64,000 bases of DNA, from IMG/VR virus record IMGVR_UViG_3300032116_000004, positions 186,001-250,000 of that record. One strand, written 5' to 3'. The first letter of the stretch is position 1, and the number at the start of each line of letters is the position of its first letter. The position numbers were made by a program, and so were the translations under genes. This stretch comes from a virus. Below the pieces are notes generated by a model, which ran no database searches, was not told the origin of the DNA, and saw only the letters and a list, made by a program, of their open reading frames with translations. Positions 39,484-46,503 of the stretch are shown piece by piece.

Positions 39484-39857
39484 ATGCAGGAGTATGCACC
39501 CAAGGGCTCTTGAAAAATCTCTTGGAATTGTTGATGTGGTGAGAGGCCACAGGTCACGCGAGGACCGTACATGTCCTGATAGTCTCGTGAAAGAATTGTT
39601 GTATGAAGCAAAGAGAAAAGTGTTCAAGACATGGGTTCGAATCCCATCACCTCCACCTAAGTGTATAAGGTATATTTAGGTGGGGGTGCTCCGGTAATCG
39701 ATTGAGCAAAGAGTAAATGAGTGGACAACACGATAGGCGATGATCGTTAATCAAGCAAACTTTATAACTGCAAACGATGAGTTATACGCTCTAGCCGCCT
39801 GATAGGCACTAGATGAGGATTTTCCGGTTGTGCCTTATAACCCAAACAACCGGTTGA
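39484..39857 (+). ncRNA. ssrA: tmRNA, circularly permuted (two-piece)
   Basis: The acceptor half comes first: a T-arm (ATGGG-TTCGAAT-CCCAT, 39631-39647), the 3' acceptor strand CACCTCC (39648-39654) and ACC. After a 24-base spacer comes the 5' strand GGGGGTG (39682-39688), which pairs with it fully. TTGAGCA (39702-39708) pairs with TGTTCAA (39621-39627) as helix P2. The tag frame at 39770-39802 encodes ANDELYALAA and stop. A pseudoknot follows (AGGCAC/GTGCCT crossed with CCGGTTG/CAACCGG). It rescues stalled ribosomes. Exact outer ends are estimates. Confidence 0.92.
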
Positions 39858-39882
39858 CTCTTTTTTATTTTCCTGTTATAAT
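39854..39882 (+). promoter_or_regulatory. Sigma70-type promoter for tRNA-Glu
   Basis: TTGACT, 17 bp, perfect TATAAT; starts next to the last stem of the tmRNA and lies 35 bases before tRNA-Glu. Confidence 0.75.
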
Positions 39883-39916
39883 TAACAATCGTTCTTTAAC
39901 AATTCACAGCATCAAT

Positions 39917-39991
39917 GCTCGGTTCGTCTATCGGTTAGGACACCGCCCTTTCACGGCGGGAAGAGGGGTTCGATTCCCCTACCGAGTACCA
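39917..39991 (+). tRNA. tRNA-Glu (TTC)
   Basis: Acceptor GCTCGGT/ACCGAGT, loop CTTTCAC, encoded CCA. Confidence 0.94.
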
Positions 39992-40527
39992 TAAGCAAAC
40001 ATATCGGCCCCAGTGTCATACCTAATAGGTCTGCGGCAACACTGGGTGAAATCCTGTCGCAGGGACAAAGGTATGTTTGCTTATGGTAAATGGTGTGAGC
40101 GAAAGAACGCCTCGCCAGCAATACCCTGACCATCGGGGGAGATAACCACCCTAAGCCGCTGTAACCGTAATAGGACGCACTCGTTGGCTACGAGATGAAC
40201 ACGCGAGAGGGGGACTGGGCACCAGGCTGATACCCTGGGCAAAATGTCTGGACCTTAAACACAAGATGGTGTCATTTATCATTTCAACATAGACAGACAG
40301 TGATGCATACTATATTCCTGGCGGTACTACAAGCCCGGGTCACTCACTGCTATGTTTAGCCATACTGGATCGATCCGAGTATACGGTAGTTTTCCAGTCA
40401 CTGGCAACCCCAATCGGTCTGGGCTACACTCTGTGCTCTGTATGATCTGACGGAACGTTGATCCTCTACATCACAGGTCACTGAGCATCAACACAGACTC
40501 CGCATAATCGTAAGCGGAACTAACAAT
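39992..40527 (+). ncRNA. Large structured RNA candidate (about 540 bases)
   Basis: No gene fits here. It opens at the base after tRNA-Glu with a 12-bp stem (39992-40003 with 40072-40083) enclosing a pseudoknot: CCCAGTGT/ACACTGGG (40009-40016 with 40039-40046) crossed by CTGCG/CGCAG (40031-40035 with 40058-40062). Further stems are AACATAG+CAGTGA with TCACTG+CTATGTT (40286-40303 with 40344-40356) and GTTGAT/ATCAAC (40457-40462 with 40487-40492). Size and place beside tRNAs recall GOLLD or ROOL RNAs, but I cannot match it to either. Confidence 0.55.
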
Positions 40528-40602
40528 CGCGGAGTATATCAGTGGCAGATGGCGAGTCTCATAAGCTCGAGGTCAGTGGTTCGAATCCACTCTCCGCAAC
40601 CA
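40528..40602 (+). tRNA. Initiator-like tRNA-Met (CAT)
   Basis: Loop CTCATAA. The acceptor CGCGGAG/CTCCGCA has the C1-A72 mismatch that marks bacterial initiator tRNA, but the anticodon stem (CGAGT/GCTCG) lacks the three G-C pairs normally needed in the P site. Confidence 0.85.
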
Positions 40603-40608
40603 AATAAA

Positions 40609-40686
40609 GCGGGTAGATCGTGGCAAGGGGCGCCCAGCAGTCTTCCAAACTGATCATGCGGAGTTCGACTCTCCCTACCCGCTCCA
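40609..40686 (+). tRNA. tRNA-Gly (TCC)
   Basis: Acceptor GCGGGTA/TACCCGC, loop CTTCCAA, discriminator T, encoded CCA; D-arm is irregular. Confidence 0.87.
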
Positions 40687-40930
40687 GGACGTTCCGTGTA
40701 GCAACGGATAGTGCGACCCGCACGATGAGAAGTGGTGTAGCAACCACGGGTGGTCCCAGTCTAACCTAACTGGCGCTGGCAATGCGACAATCCCGAGGGT
40801 GGCGAGCGGGTGCCTACCAGCCCAAGTAGTCCTGCTGAGGGACTGGAAGCCGATGGGCCAAAGGTGGTAACACGAATCCAACCAGGACGCTGGCAGGCAA
40901 CAAAAAGACCGCGGCTCTCGGGCAAGCACT
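40687..40930 (+). ncRNA. Candidate structured RNA before rpoZ
   Basis: A GC-rich gene-free stretch with repeated small hairpins. Two share the same loop sequence: TCCG-TGTAGCAA-CGGA (40693-40708) and GTGG-TGTAGCAA-CCAC (40732-40747). Others are CCAGT/ACTGG and AGTCC/GGACT. It may be the 3' continuation of the RNA at 39992, interrupted by two tRNAs, or the leader of rpoZ. Confidence 0.45.
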
Positions 40931-40952
40931 TTCTAAACACAAGGAGAATGTC

Positions 40953-41180
40953 ATGGCAAGAATCACATCAGAAAAAGCAGTAGAAGCCGTAGGTAATCGT
41001 TATGATCTAGTGTTGATCGCTAGTCGCCGAGCACGTGAGTTATCCAACGGCCATGCTCCTCACATCACGACCGACGATACTACCACAGTCAAGGCCATCC
41101 GCGAGATTGAACAAGGTCATGTGGGCAGAGATTACCTAAATAAAAACCCAGAAATAAACAAGAAAAAATCCAAATCTTGA
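40953..41180 (+). CDS. rpoZ: RNA polymerase omega subunit-like protein
   Basis: This 75-residue protein begins MARITSEKAVEAVGNRYDLV and continues IASRRARELSNGH and TVKAIREIEQGHVG, the core of bacterial RpoZ (about 70-90 residues). The omega subunit helps assemble the host polymerase and, in proteobacteria, forms part of the ppGpp site. The MAR N-terminus of that site is kept. AAGGAG precedes the ATG. As part of a phage-like genome it would insert into host polymerase; this function is inferred. Confidence 0.88.
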   Translation: MARITSEKAVEAVGNRYDLVLIASRRARELSNGHAPHITTDDTTTVKAIREIEQGHVGRDYLNKNPEINKKKSKS

Positions 41181-41211
41181 TTTTTATTGCAAAGAGATAT
41201 ATACACATATT

Positions 41212-41646
41212 ATGCTATCATTCATACGCGAACTCACTGATCCACTGTTAGATTATCTCAAGGACGATCCAGTGCGTCCCGAGATCTCACGCGAATTCCG
41301 TGTGAGTGGTCAGCGTTTCGTGTCAGCCCTGGTAGACGATCAACCACGTGCCATGGTCTGCGTGAGCCTGCATGATTTTGTGCCTGAGACTGTGGCGGAT
41401 CTGTCGCAGGACCCTGCGGAACCCAACACAGCGATATTTTATACTATCTGGAGTTATGCTCCTGGAGCGGCCACAGAACTGTTGTTTGCCACAGTGGATC
41501 AAATCCGAGAACTTTATCCCACTGTGCGACGATTCGTCACACTGAGTCCCAAGACAGAAATGGCTCGCAAATTCCATCTACGCAACGGGGCACATGTGCT
41601 GAGAGAAAACACAGACACTGTCAACTACGAATATATAATTGCATGA
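41212..41646 (+). CDS. GNAT-like protein
   Basis: A 144-residue protein. RRFVTLSPKTEMARKFHLRNGAHVL near the end has the pattern of the last helix and strand of a GNAT acetyltransferase, but the acetyl-CoA loop (Q/RxxGxA) is not obvious. It may be a degenerate acetyltransferase. It overlaps the next gene by four bases. Confidence 0.5.
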   Translation: MLSFIRELTDPLLDYLKDDPVRPEISREFRVSGQRFVSALVDDQPRAMVCVSLHDFVPETVADLSQDPAEPNTAIFYTIWSYAPGAATELLFATVDQIRELYPTVRRFVTLSPKTEMARKFHLRNGAHVLRENTDTVNYEYIIA

Positions 41647-41810
41647 CCAAATTCACTGACACTCTACGGGCCGCGCTAGAGAAAAAACATGCCGCGGCAC
41701 ATCCTGACACCAAGTCGGATGCCAAAGATGATGGCAAAAGCAAACCTAAAAGGACACCGCCGGTGATCACGGGTAAACCAGTAAAGAAAGTCACTGGACG
41801 TGGACGCTAG
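41643..41810 (+). CDS. Small lysine-rich protein
   Basis: A 55-residue basic, probably disordered protein (MTKFTDTLRAALEKKHAAA start, Lys/Pro-rich end). Coupled to both neighbours by overlap. Confidence 0.5.
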   Translation: MTKFTDTLRAALEKKHAAAHPDTKSDAKDDGKSKPKRTPPVITGKPVKKVTGRGR

Positions 41811-41916
41811 TATTTGGAACTTGCCTTGGTGGCAACTGGGTTGGGGACTGGCAGTGGTAGCCAACTACATTTATTGGATCTTTGTTGATCCTGTGTTGCA
41901 TACAGAACGCAGTTGA
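41800..41916 (+). CDS. Small membrane protein
   Basis: A 38-residue peptide from a GTG start with a Trp-rich transmembrane helix (LGWGLAVVANYIYWIFV). Its last codons overlap the -35 box of the next promoter. Confidence 0.4.
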   Translation: MDASIWNLPWWQLGWGLAVVANYIYWIFVDPVLHTERS

Positions 41917-41941
41917 CCAAAAACTGCTTTTCTAGTATAAT
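41913..41941 (+). promoter_or_regulatory. Sigma70-type promoter, leaderless type
   Basis: TTGACC, 17 bp, perfect TATAAT. The next ATG starts exactly six bases after the -10 box. Confidence 0.75.
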
Positions 41942-41947
41942 GCTAGA

Positions 41948-42313
41948 ATGGACTTTTACATAGATGAAGCATATCTCACTGATGTTGTAGTGCGGACTGA
42001 ATATCCTCGCTACAACGATCGCACAGAGCTGACTGCAGAAGAACTTATCTCGGTAATAAAACATCCTGCGCCTGCTGTTAGTATTGGCACCAAAGATCAT
42101 CCTGAGTTTGCTTGCCTACGTGAGCAGTTAGAACAAGATGGATATATTCAAGTTCAACGTGGTTGGTGGAACGGTGATCGTGTGTTAAAGCCATTCCAGT
42201 TAAACGATGTAAAATTTAAAAAAGGTGATCAGTTTCCCTGTGCCGCGGCCATGAACGGTCATTTAAAGTTTCGAAAACTATATAAACAAAAGAAAGGAGG
42301 GCACAATGCCTAG
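41948..42313 (+). CDS. Unrecognised protein, leaderless mRNA
   Basis: A 121-residue protein with a C-terminal basic tail (KFRKLYKQKKGGHN). The ATG is six bases downstream of the -10 box, so the transcript should start at or next to the ATG. It overlaps the phosphoesterase gene by eight bases. Function unknown. Confidence 0.6.
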   Translation: MDFYIDEAYLTDVVVRTEYPRYNDRTELTAEELISVIKHPAPAVSIGTKDHPEFACLREQLEQDGYIQVQRGWWNGDRVLKPFQLNDVKFKKGDQFPCAAAMNGHLKFRKLYKQKKGGHNA

Positions 42314-42896
42314 TGTATTTTTAGTATCAGACACGCACTTTGGTCACGCAGGTGTGTGCCGCTTCACACTCAACGACGGAGTAACCAAACTTCGTCCCTG
42401 GGATGATCCAGAGGAGATGGATGAGTTCATGATCAAGGCCTGGAACGAACGTGTCCGACCTACAGACAAAGTCTACCACTTGGGCGATGTTGTGATCAAC
42501 AGAAAAGCGTTGAAAACTCTTGCTCGTCTAAACGGTGACAAGGTCTTGATCCGCGGCAATCACGACATCTTCAGAGATGATGAGTATCGAGCATACTTCC
42601 GTGAGCTTCGTGCTTACCATGTGATGAATGGCATGATCTTGAGTCATATCCCTATCCATAGCGAAAGCCTGGGTCGGTTTGGTGTCAACATCCATGGTCA
42701 CTTGCATGCCAACCGGGTGATGAAAGCCATGCCGCCGGCATACAGGCCTGATATCATAGATCCACGTTATCATTGTGTGTGCGTGGAACAAACTGACTTT
42801 GCTCCTATCTTGTTCGAAGATGTGATCAAGCGCATCGAAGCAGAAGGTGGTACTATCGGTTTTCAAAACGGCAACGGCCCTCGAGGTGCAGATTGA
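42306..42896 (+). CDS. Calcineurin-like metallophosphoesterase
   Basis: A 196-residue protein with the metal motifs in order: VSDTHFGH near residue 7, YHLGDVV near 58, IRGNHD near 79 and NIHGHLHA near 125. It hydrolyses phosphate esters; phage members often act on nucleotides or 2',3'-cyclic phosphates. The reading frame starts after AAGGAGGG, the strongest ribosome site in this region. Confidence 0.88.
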   Translation: MPSVFLVSDTHFGHAGVCRFTLNDGVTKLRPWDDPEEMDEFMIKAWNERVRPTDKVYHLGDVVINRKALKTLARLNGDKVLIRGNHDIFRDDEYRAYFRELRAYHVMNGMILSHIPIHSESLGRFGVNIHGHLHANRVMKAMPPAYRPDIIDPRYHCVCVEQTDFAPILFEDVIKRIEAEGGTIGFQNGNGPRGAD

Positions 42897-43063
42897 TGAC
42901 ATATCCAAGGATCAAATTCTGGGAAGCCACCATCCGCACCCCAGATGGTCAAGAGTTTAAAGACCGTGTGGGAGCAGATACGGCCGAACAGGCTCGTAGA
43001 CTTTTGCAAGAACGGCATGGCCCACGTGCAGTGCCTTACTTGCCGCGCATGATCCCCAGTTAG
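42896..43063 (+). CDS. Small protein
   Basis: A 55-residue basic protein (MTYPRIKFWEATIRTPDGQ start) with a helix EQARRLLQERHG. The pattern resembles a small ribosome- or phage-type DUF (modified-residue proteins with GADTAEQA). Start overlaps the phosphoesterase stop by one base. Confidence 0.45.
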   Translation: MTYPRIKFWEATIRTPDGQEFKDRVGADTAEQARRLLQERHGPRAVPYLPRMIPS

Positions 43064-43200
43064 GGCCACAGTCAGCCTTGCTCACTTGGCCAGCGCCAAT
43101 AAGTGCCGATAGCAAAATGACTGGGTGACGTCGGGTAATACCGCAAGAGCCGTAGATACCATAAGTCTGCGCCGGACTGGGTAACCGGCATACATATTTC
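43064..43200 (+). ncRNA. Candidate structured RNA before radical SAM gene
   Basis: A 137-base gene-free stretch with GGCC/GGCC, CAGTCA/TGACTG, GGT/ACC and GCCGG/CCGGC stems reaching to the next ATG, where no Shine-Dalgarno is visible. It may be a leader or cis-regulatory RNA for the radical SAM gene. Confidence 0.35.
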
Positions 43201-44388
43201 ATGCCAAAAATCATTTCCATAGAACCTGCCATTGATCCTAATGCCAGACCTACATTCTTACTAGATTGGGAATTGACCATGAAGTGCAATCTAGACTGTA
43301 GTTACTGTCCTACTCCAGATCAGGTTCCTGTATCTATGGCCTATCATGACAATTCAGCTGATCATCCATCGTTGGAAAAATGTCTATCGACTATAGATTT
43401 CATGTATGAATATGTGGATCTTTACATGCAACAAAAACCACGATGGAATAGGTCTGTGGTGCTCAATATCTACGGTGGAGAGAGTTTGTTTCATCCAGAC
43501 ATAGAAAAGATCATGGCTGCGGTCAGAGACAAACATAAGCCTTATCGAGACAGTTGGCCATTGACTGTGACTTGCACAACCAATGGCGTCGTTGGTCCAA
43601 ATCTCATGAAGAGAGTGGTAGGCTTTGTAGATGAATTCACAGTGAGTTATCATGCGGAATCATTGTCCAAACAAAAACAACAAGTGCTAGACAATCTTCG
43701 TTTGATAAAAAATAGTGGCCGTCGTCTCAAGTGTGTTGTGCTCATGCACGGCGATGAAAAATTTTGGCCAGAATTGCAAGAAGTCATTGCTTTCTGCCAA
43801 CAAGAGAATATTCGATATCTTCCCCGGCATTTGGATGGTCATGTCAATGCCAATTATGGCCCCAAACAAATACAATGGTTCCAAAATTTATGGAATCAAC
43901 GCAGTCCTGGCCATGCCGCGATCAAACAGCGAGAAATTATTGAACACAAACAACAAACACTGACGAGCAATGTAGATCTATCTGATGTGGGCAGGGCCTG
44001 TTGCGGCGGCAGATTGATGTGTGTCAATCAAGAAATGAAAGATCCGATATTTTACATTCCTGACAATAACTTCCTGGGCTGGAAATGCAGTGTGAATTGG
44101 TATTTTTTGTATGTTAAACAACACACCGATGAAGTTTATCTCAACAAAGACTGTCGCATGAATTTTGACGGGTCTGTATCACCAATCGGTTATCTCAATA
44201 ATACCACGGAAATTTTAGATTGGCTCAAAACTAGATTCCATGGATCCAACCTTCCCGTCATCACCTGTGCCAAAAATCTTTGCACATGTGGTCTGTGCGC
44301 ACCAAAAAGCCAATCCGAATCTAACTTTCGTGAGATAATGCGTAAACATGTAGCCGATATCAATGTTTTTGATGTTGACACAGCGTGA
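43201..44388 (+). CDS. Radical SAM enzyme with C-terminal cysteine cluster
   Basis: A 395-residue radical SAM protein: LTMKCNLDCSYC near residue 30 holds the CxxxCxxC cluster, and NIYGGESLFH near 94 the SAM-binding GGE. The C-terminal part has many cysteines (ACCGG, WKCS, DCRM, CAKNLCTCGLC), enough for a SPASM-like auxiliary cluster. Such enzymes modify peptides or small molecules. No precursor peptide is evident, though the small basic genes next to it are candidates. Confidence 0.82.
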   Translation: MPKIISIEPAIDPNARPTFLLDWELTMKCNLDCSYCPTPDQVPVSMAYHDNSADHPSLEKCLSTIDFMYEYVDLYMQQKPRWNRSVVLNIYGGESLFHPDIEKIMAAVRDKHKPYRDSWPLTVTCTTNGVVGPNLMKRVVGFVDEFTVSYHAESLSKQKQQVLDNLRLIKNSGRRLKCVVLMHGDEKFWPELQEVIAFCQQENIRYLPRHLDGHVNANYGPKQIQWFQNLWNQRSPGHAAIKQREIIEHKQQTLTSNVDLSDVGRACCGGRLMCVNQEMKDPIFYIPDNNFLGWKCSVNWYFLYVKQHTDEVYLNKDCRMNFDGSVSPIGYLNNTTEILDWLKTRFHGSNLPVITCAKNLCTCGLCAPKSQSESNFREIMRKHVADINVFDVDTA

Positions 44389-44403
44389 TGATTATCGTAA
44401 AAT
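44375..44403 (+). promoter_or_regulatory. Sigma70-type promoter for tRNA-Thr
   Basis: TTGACA, 17 bp, TAAAAT, lying across the end of the radical SAM gene, nine bases before tRNA-Thr. Confidence 0.7.
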
Positions 44404-44411
44404 AACATTCT

Positions 44412-44485
44412 GCCCTGTTAGTTAAATGGTATAACAGTTGATTTGTAATCATCAATTGGCAGTTCGATTCTGTCACGGGGCACCA
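44412..44485 (+). tRNA. tRNA-Thr (TGT)
   Basis: Acceptor GCCCTGT/ACGGGGC, loop TTTGTAA with one T-T mismatch in the anticodon stem, encoded CCA. Separate from the main array; it completes the set of 20 amino acids. Confidence 0.88.
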
Positions 44486-44508
44486 ATCTAATATAAAAGG
44501 AAACAGTC

Positions 44509-44673
44509 ATGCTAAAACCCAACTCCACATATCGAATGAGCAAGGCTGCCAAGACATATCTGGCATTCAATTGGTATCGACTTGGCATCCGTTCTATCAT
44601 GCGTGCCACTGTCGAAGCCGAATTGGCAGACAAGATCCAACCTCGGGGCCGGCGCGACAAAAATGATGCCTAA
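44509..44673 (+). CDS. Small basic protein
   Basis: A 54-residue basic protein (MLKPNSTYRMSKAAKTYLA) with AAAGGAAA upstream; helical. It could bind nucleic acid. Unknown family. Confidence 0.5.
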   Translation: MLKPNSTYRMSKAAKTYLAFNWYRLGIRSIMRATVEAELADKIQPRGRRDKNDA

Positions 44674-44684
44674 TAAGTAAAGGC

Positions 44685-45257
44685 ATGTTGCACACCGAAC
44701 TTGCTCTGCATCTTGGCCCAGGACTTTGGTATCTACCACAAGTATTTGACATTGCAACCTATCGTGAGATACGTCGATCATATCGGGAAACTGTGACAGG
44801 GTGGCAATGCCTCGGCCCCAACAGGCTCATGAGCCTGCCCAACAACCCAGATTACTCATATCTGCGTGAAGTGGCTCTGGACATCAATCTCGCTGTGAGC
44901 GAATTGACTGATCATAGATTGCGTCCATTGGATCAGACCATATTCGTGGATCTCCCTGGTCATCAACTCACATGGCATTTTGACCACAACAATTATCGCG
45001 TATTGCTCCAGGTCTACTGCGGAGATATCGCACAGCCCGGTATGGGCACTCAGTGGTATGTGGGCGAAAAAAATACAGAATTGTTAGAACAATATGGCAC
45101 AGATAAAATAGTAGATGTGACGGGCCTAGAAACAGTGGAAACAGCCTACGCACCCAATGCGGGCTACATCAACGATAATACTGTCAAAAAAGCACATGGC
45201 ACCCGCCGTGTAGGGCCGGGTCTCAGCAGAGAGAGCGTGCTTTTTACTTTTGGATAA
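44685..45257 (+). CDS. 2-oxoglutarate/Fe(II) oxygenase-like protein
   Basis: A 190-residue protein with LTWHFDHNNYRVLLQVY near residue 91, where H-x-D would bind iron, and KKAHGTRRVGPGLSRESVLF near 168, with the distal histidine and the arginine for 2-oxoglutarate. Such enzymes hydroxylate proteins, nucleotides or sugars and are common in T4-like phages. Assignment rests on these motifs. Confidence 0.65.
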   Translation: MLHTELALHLGPGLWYLPQVFDIATYREIRRSYRETVTGWQCLGPNRLMSLPNNPDYSYLREVALDINLAVSELTDHRLRPLDQTIFVDLPGHQLTWHFDHNNYRVLLQVYCGDIAQPGMGTQWYVGEKNTELLEQYGTDKIVDVTGLETVETAYAPNAGYINDNTVKKAHGTRRVGPGLSRESVLFTFG

Positions 45258-45271
45258 ATTTTCTTGTCAGA

Positions 45272-45301
45272 TTGTATTTTACGTAAGTAATGCGTTATTA
45301 T
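45272..45301 (+). promoter_or_regulatory. Putative porin promoter with palindrome
   Basis: TTGTAT, 18 bp, TATTAT. The -10 overlaps an inverted repeat (GTTATTA at 45294-45300 and TAATAAC at 45311-45317), which could be an operator. Confidence 0.5.
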
Positions 45302-45343
45302 CGTCGCACGTAATAACAGATCAAACTTTCGAAAGGAAATACA

Positions 45344-46483
45344 ATGAAAAAAACAGCGATTGCAGGTATCCTGGCAGCGACTCTAGCGGGTGCCGTGCAT
45401 GCTCAGAGTAATGTCACAGTCTACGGTGTATTGGACACAGGTGTAGTCAGTGCAAGTAACTCCGGCACGGCCAATGGTCAGTTCACAGGCGTAGTAAGTG
45501 GTATCCACGGAGCCAGCCATATTGGTTTTAGAAGCACTGAAAAAATTGATAACAAATTGACAGTAGGTGTCAAAATTGAATCCGACATCAACGTGGCAAA
45601 CGGAACACAAGGACTAGCATCAGGATCTGGTTCAGCTAACGCTGTGTTTGCTCGTGGATCCAATGTGTTCTTGCAACACACTGACCTTGGCACAGTGACG
45701 ATCGGTCGACAAGACAATGCGGCCTGGAGCACATATTCCAGCCTAGACTCGCGTCGCCACAGCAACTTTGGTGGTAATCCTGTGTTCCTGTCGGATGGTT
45801 CCAGTTTCGGCGGTACGGCCACTTCCAAAACAGGACTGAGCAAATACACAGGTGGTCCATTTGTGAGCCAGGCAATTCGCTATGATACGCCAACGTTTGG
45901 TGGGTTCAGCGCGACCTATGCTCGTATGTTTGGTAACGTAGCTGGTGACATGGATGCCAGCGCAGCCGACCAAGTGGTCTTGCGCTACGACAACAAAGGC
46001 ATGGTGTTTGGTGCTGTGGGTTATTACAATACCAATGCCAGCACTGGTACAAGCCAAGGACGCAACAATTATGCAGGCGTAGGTATCCGTGCTACCAAAG
46101 ATCTCACTCTGTTGACCAACTACTGGAAGATGGAAGACCCCAACGGTGCCGGAGCCGCAAACACCAAATTTGATCTTTACAGCGTGGGTGCTCGTTATCA
46201 GATCAATCCTAAGTTGGAGGCCACTGTTGGTTTCTATCGCTTAGAGGACAAGATCAACAGCAACAATGGTGCTGATCGTCAGTCCGCTGGTCTAGCATAC
46301 TCACTCAGCAAGCGCACCACACTCATGGCCATGGCTTCTTATGCGCAAAACAAAGGAACCACTGGATTTGCAGCCTGGGGCGGCGGTGGATCTAATGCCA
46401 ATACTTTAGGCAACAGTTTTGGATTGAATGCCGCTGGAATTGATCAGAAGGCCTATGCTGTAGCGATCCGTCACAGCTTCTAA
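45344..46483 (+). CDS. Gram-negative porin (Burkholderiales type)
   Basis: A 379-residue outer-membrane protein. It has a signal peptide (MKKTAIAGILAATLAGAVHA), then SNVTVYGVLDTGVV, the typical start of Comamonadaceae/Burkholderia 16-strand porins, LGTVTIGRQDN for the L3 region, and a C-terminal phenylalanine (AIRHSF) recognised by the BAM machinery. It would form a trimeric channel. Length and motifs are intact, so it is likely functional. GAAAGGAAA precedes the ATG. A host-derived porin in a phage-like genome is unusual. Confidence 0.93.
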   Translation: MKKTAIAGILAATLAGAVHAQSNVTVYGVLDTGVVSASNSGTANGQFTGVVSGIHGASHIGFRSTEKIDNKLTVGVKIESDINVANGTQGLASGSGSANAVFARGSNVFLQHTDLGTVTIGRQDNAAWSTYSSLDSRRHSNFGGNPVFLSDGSSFGGTATSKTGLSKYTGGPFVSQAIRYDTPTFGGFSATYARMFGNVAGDMDASAADQVVLRYDNKGMVFGAVGYYNTNASTGTSQGRNNYAGVGIRATKDLTLLTNYWKMEDPNGAGAANTKFDLYSVGARYQINPKLEATVGFYRLEDKINSNNGADRQSAGLAYSLSKRTTLMAMASYAQNKGTTGFAAWGGGGSNANTLGNSFGLNAAGIDQKAYAVAIRHSF

Positions 46484-46503
46484 AAACAAAAAGGAATACA
46501 ATC

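Noticed and set aside
39494-39679. Open frame of 61 residues inside the tmRNA
   Set aside because: It covers the acceptor half of the tmRNA and has no ribosome site.
39992-40527. Group I intron or RNase P RNA in the structured gap
   Set aside because: I could not find the conserved P7/P3 core pairings of group I introns or the GAGGAAAGTCC-type motif of RNase P.
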